Source of the DNA: CAYRGQ01 sp964444885
GTDB lineage: Bacteria; Bacteroidota; Bacteroidia; Sphingobacteriales; Sphingobacteriaceae
Direction of reading: 5' to 3'
Length of the DNA: 64,000 nt
Assembly (NCBI GenBank): GCA_964444885.1
Contig: CAYUIZ010000004.1
Span: 25,358 to 89,357, forward strand
Part shown: positions 28,212 to 35,779 of the stretch, piece by piece
How positions within the stretch are numbered: the stretch's first letter is position 1
Layout of the letters: the number at the start of each line of letters is the position of its first letter
Made by a program: the position numbers and the translations under genes
The notes under the pieces: model-generated
Databases searched by the model: none
Seen by the model: only the letters and a program-made list of their open reading frames with translations
What the model was told of the DNA's origin: nothing

Positions 28212-29513
28212 ATGAAAACAAGCAGGCGAAAATTCCTCGGCACCGTGACCACATTGGCCGCCGGTGCAAGCGTGGCGACAGCATTTCCCCACCAAGCCTT
28301 TAGCCGAATGGCACAAGACACCGTCCGCGTCGGGCTAATCGGCGTCAAAGGCATGGGCTGGTCCAATCTCAATTCGATCCTTAAGCTGCCCAATGTTCGG
28401 TGTACCGCCTTATGCGATGTGGACGCCAACGAATTGGCGAAGCGCGCAGGGGAGTTAAAAGAAAGAGGGATAGCGCCCACCCTATACGGGAAACACGAAG
28501 ATTTGGTGAACGATGCCAACGTGGACGTTGTCATCATCGGCACGCCCGATCATTGGCACTGCCTGCAGCTTGTCGATGCCTGCGCCGCAGGCAAAGACGT
28601 GTATGTGGAGAAGCCCTTGGGCAATTCGATTGCCGAGTGCAATGCGATGGTGGCCGCGGCCAAGCGCTACGGGCGCGTGGTGCAAGTAGGGCAATGGCAA
28701 CGAAGCCAGCAACACTTTCGCGATGCGATGGATTTCGTCCATTCCGGCAAGCTCGGTAAAATCAGGCTCGTGAAATCCTGGGCTTACCAAGGCTGGATGA
28801 AAAGCATCCCGGTCAAACCGGACCAGCCCGCGCCTGTCGGCGTGGATTATACACGGTGGCTGGGACCGGCCAAGACGCGGCCATTCAATCCCAATCGTTT
28901 CCACTTCGAGTTTCGCTGGTTTTGGGATTACGCGGGCGGTTTGATGACCGACTGGGGCGTGCATATGCTTGATTTCGCACTGGTCGGCATGAAAGCCACC
29001 ACGCCGAAGTCGGTGATGGCTTCGGGCGGCAAGTTTGCCTATCCTGACGACGCGGCCGAAACACCCGACACGCTCACTGCGGTCTACGAGTTCGACGATT
29101 TTACCGTGCAGTGGGAGCATGCCAACGGCATCGATGGCGGCCCGTACCGGCGCAACCACGGTGTGGCGTTTATCGGCAACAACGGCACCCTCGTGCTCGA
29201 CAGGGGCGGATGGGAAGTCATTGCCGAAGGGGACCGGATGGAAGCGGTGCCGCACCAAAAAAGCCAGGACAATGGGCTGGATCAGCACATGGCCAATTTC
29301 ATCAAGGCTGTGCAGGCCAAAGACCCCAGCTTGTTAAATGCGCCCATCGAGGCGGGCGCCCACATTGCTAATTTTTCGCAAATGGGCAACATCGCCTACC
29401 GTACCGGCGAGAAAATCTATTGGGACGACAAGAAGAATCGGTTTACAAGCAAGCGTGCTAACGCATTGTTGGCCGCTGCATACCATAATGGCTATCAAAT
29501 ACCGAAGCCGTAG
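28212..29513 (+). CDS. Tat-exported Gfo/Idh/MocA family oxidoreductase
   Basis: 433 residues. The N-terminus is a twin-arginine signal (SRRKFLGTVTTLAAGA), so the folded protein with its bound cofactor would be exported. A Rossmann domain follows (VGLIGVKGMG..., Asp in LCDVDAN), then the family EKPLG motif (VYVEKPLGNS), and a beta-sheet domain with FRWFWDYAGGLMTDWGVHMLD. Members of this group are NAD(P)-dependent sugar dehydrogenases, or in a few lineages retaining-by-oxidation glycosidases (GH109-like). The periplasmic location and closeness to a glycan locus suggest a sugar-related reaction; the substrate is not predictable. Confidence 0.88.
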   Translation: MKTSRRKFLGTVTTLAAGASVATAFPHQAFSRMAQDTVRVGLIGVKGMGWSNLNSILKLPNVRCTALCDVDANELAKRAGELKERGIAPTLYGKHEDLVNDANVDVVIIGTPDHWHCLQLVDACAAGKDVYVEKPLGNSIAECNAMVAAAKRYGRVVQVGQWQRSQQHFRDAMDFVHSGKLGKIRLVKSWAYQGWMKSIPVKPDQPAPVGVDYTRWLGPAKTRPFNPNRFHFEFRWFWDYAGGLMTDWGVHMLDFALVGMKATTPKSVMASGGKFAYPDDAAETPDTLTAVYEFDDFTVQWEHANGIDGGPYRRNHGVAFIGNNGTLVLDRGGWEVIAEGDRMEAVPHQKSQDNGLDQHMANFIKAVQAKDPSLLNAPIEAGAHIANFSQMGNIAYRTGEKIYWDDKKNRFTSKRANALLAAAYHNGYQIPKP

Positions 29514-29648
29514 CCGGAATTGGCCACGCGGCCGCCTAAAAAAAGGGTTGTCATGCGGGCGGCAGGAAAAATCAAGACTTTGCTCGTGCGATGTTTCCTG
29601 TCGTCACATGCCAATAAAATTCATGCGCTATGCTGTTTGGGACACTCG

Positions 29649-30164
29649 CTATGCATTCCAGTCCTTGCTTTCTACCTCACGGGCGTTTTCTTCTACTTTC
29701 GTGGCCAGGTCGGCTTTGAAGGCGAGGAGGTTTTGTGCAATTTGTTTATCCGAAACCGCCAATATCTGTGCGGCTAGGATGCCGGCGTTCTTGGCGGCAT
29801 TAAGCGCCACCGTGGCAACAGGGATGCCGTTGGGCATCTGCAGGATCGACAGTACGGAATCCCACCCGTCGATGGAATTGGACGATTTGACCGGCACGCC
29901 AATGACCGGCAGGTGCGTGATGGAGGCTACCATACCCGGTAGGTGCGCTGCGCCGCCCGCGCCGGCAATGATGGTCTTGATACCCCGTGCGGCGGCATTC
30001 TCCGCGTAGTCAAACATACGCTGCGGGGTGCGGTGCGCAGATACGATGGAAACCTCAAATGCCACGCCGAGCAGTTTGAGCACGTCGATGGCGTCCTGCA
30101 TGACGGGCAGGTCGGACTGGCTTCCCATGATGATGCCTACTTCAGGCAATTGATGTGTTGGCAT
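29649..30164 (-). CDS. purE: 5-(carboxyamino)imidazole ribonucleotide mutase
   Basis: 171 residues, cytoplasmic. Class I PurE signatures GSQSDLPVM and SAHRTPQRM, plus GAGGAAHLPGM for substrate binding. It converts N5-CAIR to CAIR in purine synthesis, using the product of PurK encoded 17 bp upstream. The C-terminal helix (to DWNA) is a little longer than in E. coli. Convergent with the oxidoreductase. Confidence 0.97.
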   Translation of the reverse strand: MPTHQLPEVGIIMGSQSDLPVMQDAIDVLKLLGVAFEVSIVSAHRTPQRMFDYAENAAARGIKTIIAGAGGAAHLPGMVASITHLPVIGVPVKSSNSIDGWDSVLSILQMPNGIPVATVALNAAKNAGILAAQILAVSDKQIAQNLLAFKADLATKVEENAREVESKDWNA

Positions 30165-30181
30165 AGTTGTTTCTTACTGTT

Positions 30182-31324
30182 TTACGTCACTACTTTCAGG
30201 GTTTGCTGCACGGTGCGCGCGGTGTTAATCGCGGTTTCGCGGTCATCGCTGATGACGCAGACATGGCCCATTTTACGGAATGGCTTGGTGAATTTCTTCC
30301 CGTACAAATGGAGGTACACGCCATCAATGGCGAGTACCTCTTCTACGCCTTCGTAATGGGCGAGTCCTTCGTGTCCGGGTTCGCCCAGCAGGTTGATCAT
30401 CACGGCGTTAGAGCGCGTAGCGGTGTTGCCCGGCGCCAATCCGAAGATCGCCCGCAAATGTTGTGCAAATTGGGAGGTATAGTTGCCCTCGATGCTTTGG
30501 TGGCCGCTGTTGTGCGGACGAGGAGCCAGCTCATTGACGAGCAGTTGCCCGTCTTTCGTGAGAAACAACTCGACAGCCAGCAAACCTACGATCTGTAAGT
30601 CCTCGGCAATCTTCTTGGCCAGCATCTCCGCCCGTTGCTGGATTTCGAAGGGAAGGGTAGATGGCGAGATGAGAAACTCGACCAGATTGGCCTCCGGATT
30701 GAATTCCATTTCTACGCAGGGGAAGGCGGCAATGTCGCCGGATTCGTTGCGCGACACGATGACGGCCAGTTCTTTTTCAAAATCAATCCACTGCTCGATG
30801 AGACTCGGCGCTTCAAATGCGGACTGGAAATCTTCTTCGCTGACGATTTTTTTTACGCCCCGGCCATCATAGCCATCCTTGCGCAATTTTTGAATGTAAG
30901 GCAATGCAAAAGGGGAGGACAATAGCTGGTCGCGCGCCGATATCAACTGGAACGGAGCCGTCGGAATATCGTTTTGCTTGAAAAACTGTTTTTGCAGGCC
31001 TTTGTCTTGGATGAGGCGGACGACCCGCGACTGCGGGTAGACGATGACGCCTTCTTCTTCCAGTTTTTCCAGGGCATCCACATTGATTTTTTCGATTTCG
31101 ATCGTTAGCATGTCCAGCGACTTGCCAAAGTTGTAAACCGTGTCGAAATCATCCAGCGGGCCGCACTCAAAGCGGCTGCAAAGGTGTTTGCAGGGTGCGT
31201 TTTTGTCCGGATCAAGCACATGGACGGTCACATTGAGGTTGATCGCCTCTTGGATCAGCATTCGGCCCAACTGGCCGCCACCCAAGATGCCCAAGGTCAG
31301 ATCGCCATAAAAATCCTTACTCAT
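30182..31324 (-). CDS. purK: 5-(carboxyamino)imidazole ribonucleotide synthase
   Basis: 380 residues, ATP-grasp enzyme. N-terminal GILGGGQLGRM, central IQKLRKDGYDGRGV and a late NELAPRPHNSGH block identify PurK. It makes N5-CAIR from AIR, bicarbonate and ATP. It starts 24 bp after nuoB and is followed by purE, so purK-purE appear to hang on the nuoAB transcript. Confidence 0.97.
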   Translation of the reverse strand: MSKDFYGDLTLGILGGGQLGRMLIQEAINLNVTVHVLDPDKNAPCKHLCSRFECGPLDDFDTVYNFGKSLDMLTIEIEKINVDALEKLEEEGVIVYPQSRVVRLIQDKGLQKQFFKQNDIPTAPFQLISARDQLLSSPFALPYIQKLRKDGYDGRGVKKIVSEEDFQSAFEAPSLIEQWIDFEKELAVIVSRNESGDIAAFPCVEMEFNPEANLVEFLISPSTLPFEIQQRAEMLAKKIAEDLQIVGLLAVELFLTKDGQLLVNELAPRPHNSGHQSIEGNYTSQFAQHLRAIFGLAPGNTATRSNAVMINLLGEPGHEGLAHYEGVEEVLAIDGVYLHLYGKKFTKPFRKMGHVCVISDDRETAINTARTVQQTLKVVT

Positions 31325-31348
31325 GGTAGTATATTGGTGTTTTTTGTG

Positions 31349-31852
31349 TTACGTAGTTTGCGGCTGCAGTTTGTCTGCGAGCACGTGCTCGTTGCTTATT
31401 TTCTGTTGCAGTTCGAGGAATGCGCCAATCAACGCCTCCGGACGCGGCGGGCATCCCTGCACATAGATATCCACCGGGATAATGCGGTCCACGCCTTTGA
31501 CGACGTGATAGCCGTGCTGCCAATACGGTCCGCCGCAATTGGAGCAGGACCCCATGGAAATCACGTATTTCGGCTCGGGCATTTGTTCGTATAAGCGGCG
31601 GATGCGGCTCGCCATTTTGAAGGTGACCGTGCCGGCGATGATCATCACGTCAGACTGCCGTGGCGATGGCCTGGGGAATACACCGAAGCGGTCGAGATCG
31701 TAGGTAGCCGCCATCGCCCCCATCATTTCAATGGCGCAGCAAGCGATTCCGAAACTCATCGGCCACATCGACGATAGGCGTGCCCAATTGAGCAAGTCGT
31801 CAAGTTTGGCGATAACTACGCCCTGGCTTTCCGCAGGTTGGGTTATGCTCAT
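31349..31852 (-). CDS. nuoB: NADH-quinone oxidoreductase subunit B
   Basis: 167 residues. Contains the N2 [4Fe-4S] ligands of complex I: the adjacent cysteines in FGIACCAIEMM, the cysteine in GSCSNCGG and that in YVQGCPPRPE. It forms the quinone-proximal cluster on the peripheral arm. Its ATG overlaps the nuoA stop by 4 bp (ATGA). Unusually, nuoC does not follow; purK does. Confidence 0.97.
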   Translation of the reverse strand: MSITQPAESQGVVIAKLDDLLNWARLSSMWPMSFGIACCAIEMMGAMAATYDLDRFGVFPRPSPRQSDVMIIAGTVTFKMASRIRRLYEQMPEPKYVISMGSCSNCGGPYWQHGYHVVKGVDRIIPVDIYVQGCPPRPEALIGAFLELQQKISNEHVLADKLQPQTT

Positions 31853-32442
31853 GATACGGCTCCTGGCTTTTTAAATCGTGGTTTGAACCCAGGCACTTGG
31901 GTGCCTGATGCGGTGGTTGTTTCCGTCTTTTCTTCACGGCCGGCGGTTGCGTCATACGGTTTTACCTGGTACGTATCGCGGTTTAAGCGTTCGTAGGCTT
32001 GTGGCGGTATGTTCACGGCTACGCGGGGGGCAGTTGGCGATGGTTTGATCCAGTCCAAGTCGCCTTTCACCCAGACATAAACGAGGCCGACAATCAATAT
32101 GCCGACGAAAATCGCCATTTCAACAAGCGTAAAGACCCCCCAGCGGGCGTCGGCCGCCATCAGGTCGGTCGCGCCGAAGACTGTAGCCCAGGGGAAAATA
32201 AAGATAAGCTCAACGTCAAAGAGGAGGAAAACAAGCGCGATAATGTAAAACCGGGAATTGAATTGAACCCACGGACTGCCGGTTGGCTCTTCGCCGCACT
32301 CATAGGTTGACAGTTTTTCAGCCGTCGGGTTTTTCGGCGAGATGAGCTTGCCTAGCCCGAGGGTGACAAGCACCAGCACCACGCCGACGATACCGATGAG
32401 GAGTATCTGTCCGAAAGCGGTAAGCTGTGACGGGTCATCCAT
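31849..32442 (-). CDS. nuoA: NADH-quinone oxidoreductase subunit A with a long C-terminal tail
   Basis: 197 residues. Three transmembrane helices and the family loop STYECGEEPTGSPWVQFNSRFY (split here: STYECGEEP, then QFNSRFY) identify NuoA of the complex I membrane arm. The usual protein ends near residue 125; here about 70 further residues follow (proline-, threonine- and lysine-containing, ending FKPRFKKPGAVS), with no recognised domain, on the same side as the last helix end. Overlaps nuoB by 4 bp. Confidence 0.94.
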   Translation of the reverse strand: MDDPSQLTAFGQILLIGIVGVVLVLVTLGLGKLISPKNPTAEKLSTYECGEEPTGSPWVQFNSRFYIIALVFLLFDVELIFIFPWATVFGATDLMAADARWGVFTLVEMAIFVGILIVGLVYVWVKGDLDWIKPSPTAPRVAVNIPPQAYERLNRDTYQVKPYDATAGREEKTETTTASGTQVPGFKPRFKKPGAVS

Positions 32443-32633
32443 GCTTCAAAGATACGCGAAGTTTTGATAAAGTCCATGGGGTGGGGGCAAATTGGTGCAT
32501 GGGATCCCGAGCCGCCGGATTTTGGGTCCGAGACCGGAACCCACACCGTGTAGAAGGCGCTCAAACCGCCCGATGCGAAGGGCAAATATTACATAACTTT
32601 TCGGGATTTTTTATTGGATGGTCGCCGCGTTTT

Positions 32634-32651
32634 TGTACATTAGCCTGTACA
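32634..32651 (+). promoter_or_regulatory. Paired TGTACA palindromes, candidate operator
   Basis: TGTACA at 32634-32639 and again at 32646-32651, six bases apart, just before the first gene of the pilus-like locus. A regulator binding two half-turn-spaced palindromes is possible. Inference only; not seen before the other genes of the locus. Confidence 0.25.
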
Positions 32652-32661
32652 TCTACCAACT

Positions 32662-33135
32662 ATGAAAACAAATACAATGAGGAGCATCCTAGGCTGCTTT
32701 GTTGCGTGCTTGCTCGGGGTTGCGTCGGCCTTTCCCCAAGAAAGTGGCCGCGTATCCCTCGGTATAGTCCTCCATCCCGTACAGACGATTGGCATCAGCC
32801 AAGACGCGGTTGCCGCGTTGCCCGGTGATAGCACCTTGTTTGGTGCGCATAACCATAGCCAAGTCGTGACATGGGTGTCGGCGATCAGCGTGTCCGATAC
32901 CCAAGTTTACCGGCCCGACTCGTCGAACGCAGGTCCCACGTGGCATACCGATGGTCGGGCAATGATGAACGAAGCCAGACCGATCCACCCCGTCGTATCG
33001 GAATCGTTGCGGCCTCTTCCGACAGGCTGGCTGCCCCTGTCCACGGAATGGCGGGATGACGCTCCTCAATACACCTCCCAGGAGGACGAGCCCGTGCCAG
33101 GCGCTGTCTACTTGTACAGCGTGTTAGCCCGTTAG
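32662..33135 (+). CDS. Small secreted protein, possible minor subunit of a pilus-like system
   Basis: 157 residues with a Sec signal peptide ending near ASAFPQ. Not recognised as a named family. Seen directly: shortly after the signal comes VSLGIVLHPVQTIGIS, which matches the start of the pilin-like protein at 34183 (VKLNVVLKPVRTLVVS) in pattern and place, and the last residues (AVYLYSVLAR) are an alternating hydrophobic strand like the ends of the two other secreted proteins of the locus. The middle is shorter and does not align. It may be a minor or degenerate subunit. The AraC-type regulator starts 60 bp downstream. Confidence 0.65.
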   Translation: MKTNTMRSILGCFVACLLGVASAFPQESGRVSLGIVLHPVQTIGISQDAVAALPGDSTLFGAHNHSQVVTWVSAISVSDTQVYRPDSSNAGPTWHTDGRAMMNEARPIHPVVSESLRPLPTGWLPLSTEWRDDAPQYTSQEDEPVPGAVYLYSVLAR

Positions 33136-33195
33136 GGCTTTGTCGCCGCGGCGTTCGTCGTAGGCAGGGATGCTTCTATCAATTTTTCATTACGT

Positions 33196-34029
33196 ATGTC
33201 CACCATTGATTTTGGAATTTATAGAATTGAGCGACTCGCCTCAATGTATCCGGATTTGTATCGGCCCACCCGAAAGGGATTTTACACCGTATTGTTTTCC
33301 GGTAGGGCAGGTTATCAGCATCATATAGAGGGGGAGGAGGTGACGTTGCCTCCCTATTCGGTCCTCTTTATCGGTCCGAATACGGTGTCGCAGTTCGGGC
33401 GCGACGCTACTGATGATACGTACGCGCTGGTTTTTTCGAGTGATTTTTTTGCGCGATCCAACCGCGATTTGTATTTCTTGCAGAACAGTCCCCTGTTTAA
33501 CGATCACGGAGTGGTCTACGTGATGACGTTGCCTGACGGAGGCGTGTCATACGCCAAGGTTAGCATTTACCTGTTGTATCAAGCGAGGGACGGCTTCGAA
33601 CAGCAGCTTTTCAAAGATTTGGCACATAACCTAGTGGAGCAGACACTCATCATGGGGTCGATACACCACCGGCAAATCCCTTTTGCCAACTATAAGGAAG
33701 ACCAGGACGGCTACCTCGTCGTCGAGTTCAAGGAACTGCTGGCCGCGCATTTCCACAAAGAGAAAACGATTCAGTTTTATGCCGAGCAGATGAACATCAC
33801 CGAGCGGCGCCTCAGCAAAGCGACCCAAGCCGTACTCGGCATGGGAGCTAAAGATCTGATCACCGAGCGGATCATCGAAGAGGCGAAAAGACTGTTGCGC
33901 TATTCGGACGCGGACATCAAGGAAATTAGCGACAGCCTCGGGTTCAGCGGAGCCCATAATTTCAGTACGTTTTTCATGAATCACACCCGAGTCAGACCCA
34001 AGGACTTTAGGAAATCTGTGCGTTTGTAG
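33196..34029 (+). CDS. AraC-family transcriptional regulator
   Basis: 277 residues. N-terminal cupin-like sensing half with VTLPPYSVLFIGPNT, and a C-terminal double helix-turn-helix (NITERRLSKATQAVLG, then ADIKEISDSLGFSGAHNFSTFF) typical of AraC/XylS regulators. Most members activate neighbouring genes on binding a small ligand. Located between two secreted subunit genes, it is the likely local regulator of the pilus-like locus. Confidence 0.93.
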   Translation: MSTIDFGIYRIERLASMYPDLYRPTRKGFYTVLFSGRAGYQHHIEGEEVTLPPYSVLFIGPNTVSQFGRDATDDTYALVFSSDFFARSNRDLYFLQNSPLFNDHGVVYVMTLPDGGVSYAKVSIYLLYQARDGFEQQLFKDLAHNLVEQTLIMGSIHHRQIPFANYKEDQDGYLVVEFKELLAAHFHKEKTIQFYAEQMNITERRLSKATQAVLGMGAKDLITERIIEEAKRLLRYSDADIKEISDSLGFSGAHNFSTFFMNHTRVRPKDFRKSVRL

Positions 34030-34124
34030 TGCTTATACTACAGAAAACGGGCTATTTTCAGATAGATGTTATAACACATACTTTTATTGCAGATTTTCAT
34101 ATTTTTTAGCGTGGATGCCTGTGC

Positions 34125-34132
34125 TACTTTTG
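34125..34132 (+). promoter_or_regulatory. Bacteroidota-type -7 promoter box of the pilin-like gene
   Basis: TACTTTTG is a perfect TAnnTTTG match about 50 bp before the start at 34183. The -33 region is T-rich (TTTT at 34102-34105, 19 bp upstream) but lacks TTTG, consistent with a promoter that needs an activator such as the AraC protein encoded just upstream. Confidence 0.6.
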
Positions 34133-34182
34133 TTCAGTACTTCAGAAAAGGGGTACAAAAAGGAGTGAAAAACAAACAAAAA

Positions 34183-34830
34183 ATGGATAAAAACACCTAT
34201 CAAAAAATGAACAACATCGTAAAACAACAAGTGAAAAAATTGGCTTCCGTTACCCTTTTAGTAGGCGCATTTTTGGGCGCTGCCAACGCCCAGTCAGAAA
34301 CCGGAATCACAGGCGGGCAGTCGGGCGTTCTTGCCGAGGGCCAGGTCTCGAATCCCGTAAAATTGAATGTCGTGCTGAAGCCTGTCCGGACGCTGGTCGT
34401 CAGTGGATCCGAAGTGAACTTAGTGTATAAAACTGTCGAGGATTACCAAAACGGCGTATCGTATACCACGGATAACGGGCACCTCCAAGTCACCAACATC
34501 GGTGGCGGGTATAAAATCTATGTGAAATCTTCATCACGGGACCTCACGCACTCAAGCGGAAGCACCATTGATGGCGGTGGCGTCACCGTCGAGGGCATCG
34601 CCGGATCCCATGGCCGCGCTTACAACCGCAAAGTGAGCGAAATTCATGACAACGCTTCAAATGGCGTCGAGTTGTTCCACGTCGATGCGAATGAAGCAAA
34701 AGGTAAGATTGCGACAGCGTTTAACGTGAAATACTCAGCTGCCGGCAACGGTGCTTATAACAACAAAGTGGTGAACAACCAGTCGACCACCTACACCGTT
34801 GATCTGATGTACACGATTTTGACCGACTAA
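34183..34830 (+). CDS. Pilin-like major secreted subunit
   Basis: 215 residues from ATG 34183 (alternative ATG 34207); the frame is open to 34087 but the upstream part is the promoter region. AGGAG lies 17 nt before 34183. A signal peptide ends near GAANAQ. The mature protein is beta-rich, glycine-, serine- and asparagine-rich and without cysteines: VKLNVVLKPVRTLVVS, DYQNGVSYTTDNGHLQV, GGGYKIYVKSSS, and a last strand TYTVDLMYTILTD. This resembles small fimbrial subunits in size and strand pattern, and the same features recur in the C-terminal half of the adhesin-like protein. A strong terminator follows at once, as expected for an abundant subunit. No named family recognised. Confidence 0.75.
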   Translation: MDKNTYQKMNNIVKQQVKKLASVTLLVGAFLGAANAQSETGITGGQSGVLAEGQVSNPVKLNVVLKPVRTLVVSGSEVNLVYKTVEDYQNGVSYTTDNGHLQVTNIGGGYKIYVKSSSRDLTHSSGSTIDGGGVTVEGIAGSHGRAYNRKVSEIHDNASNGVELFHVDANEAKGKIATAFNVKYSAAGNGAYNNKVVNNQSTTYTVDLMYTILTD

Positions 34831-34853
34831 TCTCGGCTAGCCGACGGTCATTG

Positions 34854-34892
34854 AAAAAGGGTGGTAGCCAGATTGTGGTTGCTGCCCTTTTT
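34854..34892 (+). terminator. Terminator/attenuator between pilin-like gene and chaperone
   Basis: A 17-bp stem with four G-U pairs: arms 34854-34870 (AAAAAGGGTGGTAGCCA) and 34876-34892 (TGGTTGCTGCCCTTTTT), 5-base loop, T-run at the end. It lies between the major subunit and the assembly genes on the same strand, so it may set a high subunit-to-machinery ratio by partial read-through. Confidence 0.85.
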
Positions 34893-34960
34893 GCTTTACC
34901 AAATGCTCAACTATCCTTATCTTTAGCCGCTATCTATCGAGCGATTGTACGATTCGTCCT

Positions 34961-35779
34961 ATGAAAAACACCAGATTACGATCCATCTTGGTTTTAGCCA
35001 TGCTATTGGCGTTCGGAGGCCTGAGCCATGCCCAGACCGGGATTTCAATCACCCCGCCGCGCGTTTATTTCGTTGTCGGGCCCGGGCAGAGCCAAACCGA
35101 AAAAGTGATTGTCAGCAATCCTAGCACCGATTATCCCCTAGAACTGGGCGTTTCATTCGAGGACTGGGAATACGGCGATCAGGGTGAAAATTTGACCTAC
35201 GAACCGGGAACCCTGCCTACCTCCTGCGCCGCGTGGGTGACCCTGCCCGAGGGGTACTTCTCCCTTGCGCCAGGCGAAAGCAAGGAAATCGAGGTGCAAA
35301 TGACCATGCCGGCGAATCACGTAACGAGCGACGTGCCCGTACACACGGCTGTCATGTACGTCACACAGCTCAATCCCCGAGGAAGCCTCGATCAGGAAGG
35401 AGCCAATATCCGTATCGCTGTGCGTACCGGCATCAAGCTGTACCAACGGTTGCCCGGGCAATACGACCTGTCAATCGATATTTCGAATTTTCAATACCAA
35501 AAAACAGAAGAAGGGGCGTTTCTCGTGCTTTCCTTCGACAACACCGGCAGTATCTGGGCGGATGGGCATATCAACTTGGAATTGCTGGATCAGGATACCG
35601 GCAACAAAATTCCCTTGCCCGATGTTTCTTTCTATTCCATGCCCGGCGATCAGCGCCAACAGGCGATCAACTTACCTGCTGATTTGCCGCCTGCGCGCTA
35701 CATCGCGACGGCGATCCTCAACTATGGGGAATCCGGGACGGTTAAAATCGCCGAACTTGACTTTAACCATGCCAATTAG
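34961..35779 (+). CDS. PapD-like periplasmic chaperone
   Basis: 272 residues with a signal peptide ending SHAQ. The first domain has the order of fimbrial chaperones: ISITPPRVYFVVGPGQSQTE strand, conserved arginine after PP, NPSTDYPLELGVSF, LAPGESKEIEVQM (the proline-glycine turn before the G-like strand), and IRIAVRTGIKLYQRL with basic residues at the domain junction. A second Ig-like domain follows (FLVLSFDNTGSIWADGHINL, then SFYSMPGDQRQ). In chaperone-usher systems such proteins donate a strand to pilin subunits in the periplasm. The gene overlaps the next by 11 bp. The family is mainly described in proteobacteria, so its presence here is notable; a general Ig-fold chaperone is the alternative. 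Confidence 0.82.
   Translation: MKNTRLRSILVLAMLLAFGGLSHAQTGISITPPRVYFVVGPGQSQTEKVIVSNPSTDYPLELGVSFEDWEYGDQGENLTYEPGTLPTSCAAWVTLPEGYFSLAPGESKEIEVQMTMPANHVTSDVPVHTAVMYVTQLNPRGSLDQEGANIRIAVRTGIKLYQRLPGQYDLSIDISNFQYQKTEEGAFLVLSFDNTGSIWADGHINLELLDQDTGNKIPLPDVSFYSMPGDQRQQAINLPADLPPARYIATAILNYGESGTVKIAELDFNHAN

Noticed and set aside
29338..30009. 223-codon plus-strand frame
   Set aside because: Overlaps the end of the Gfo/Idh/MocA gene and purE in other frames; composition is Arg/Ser-rich noise typical of shadow frames.
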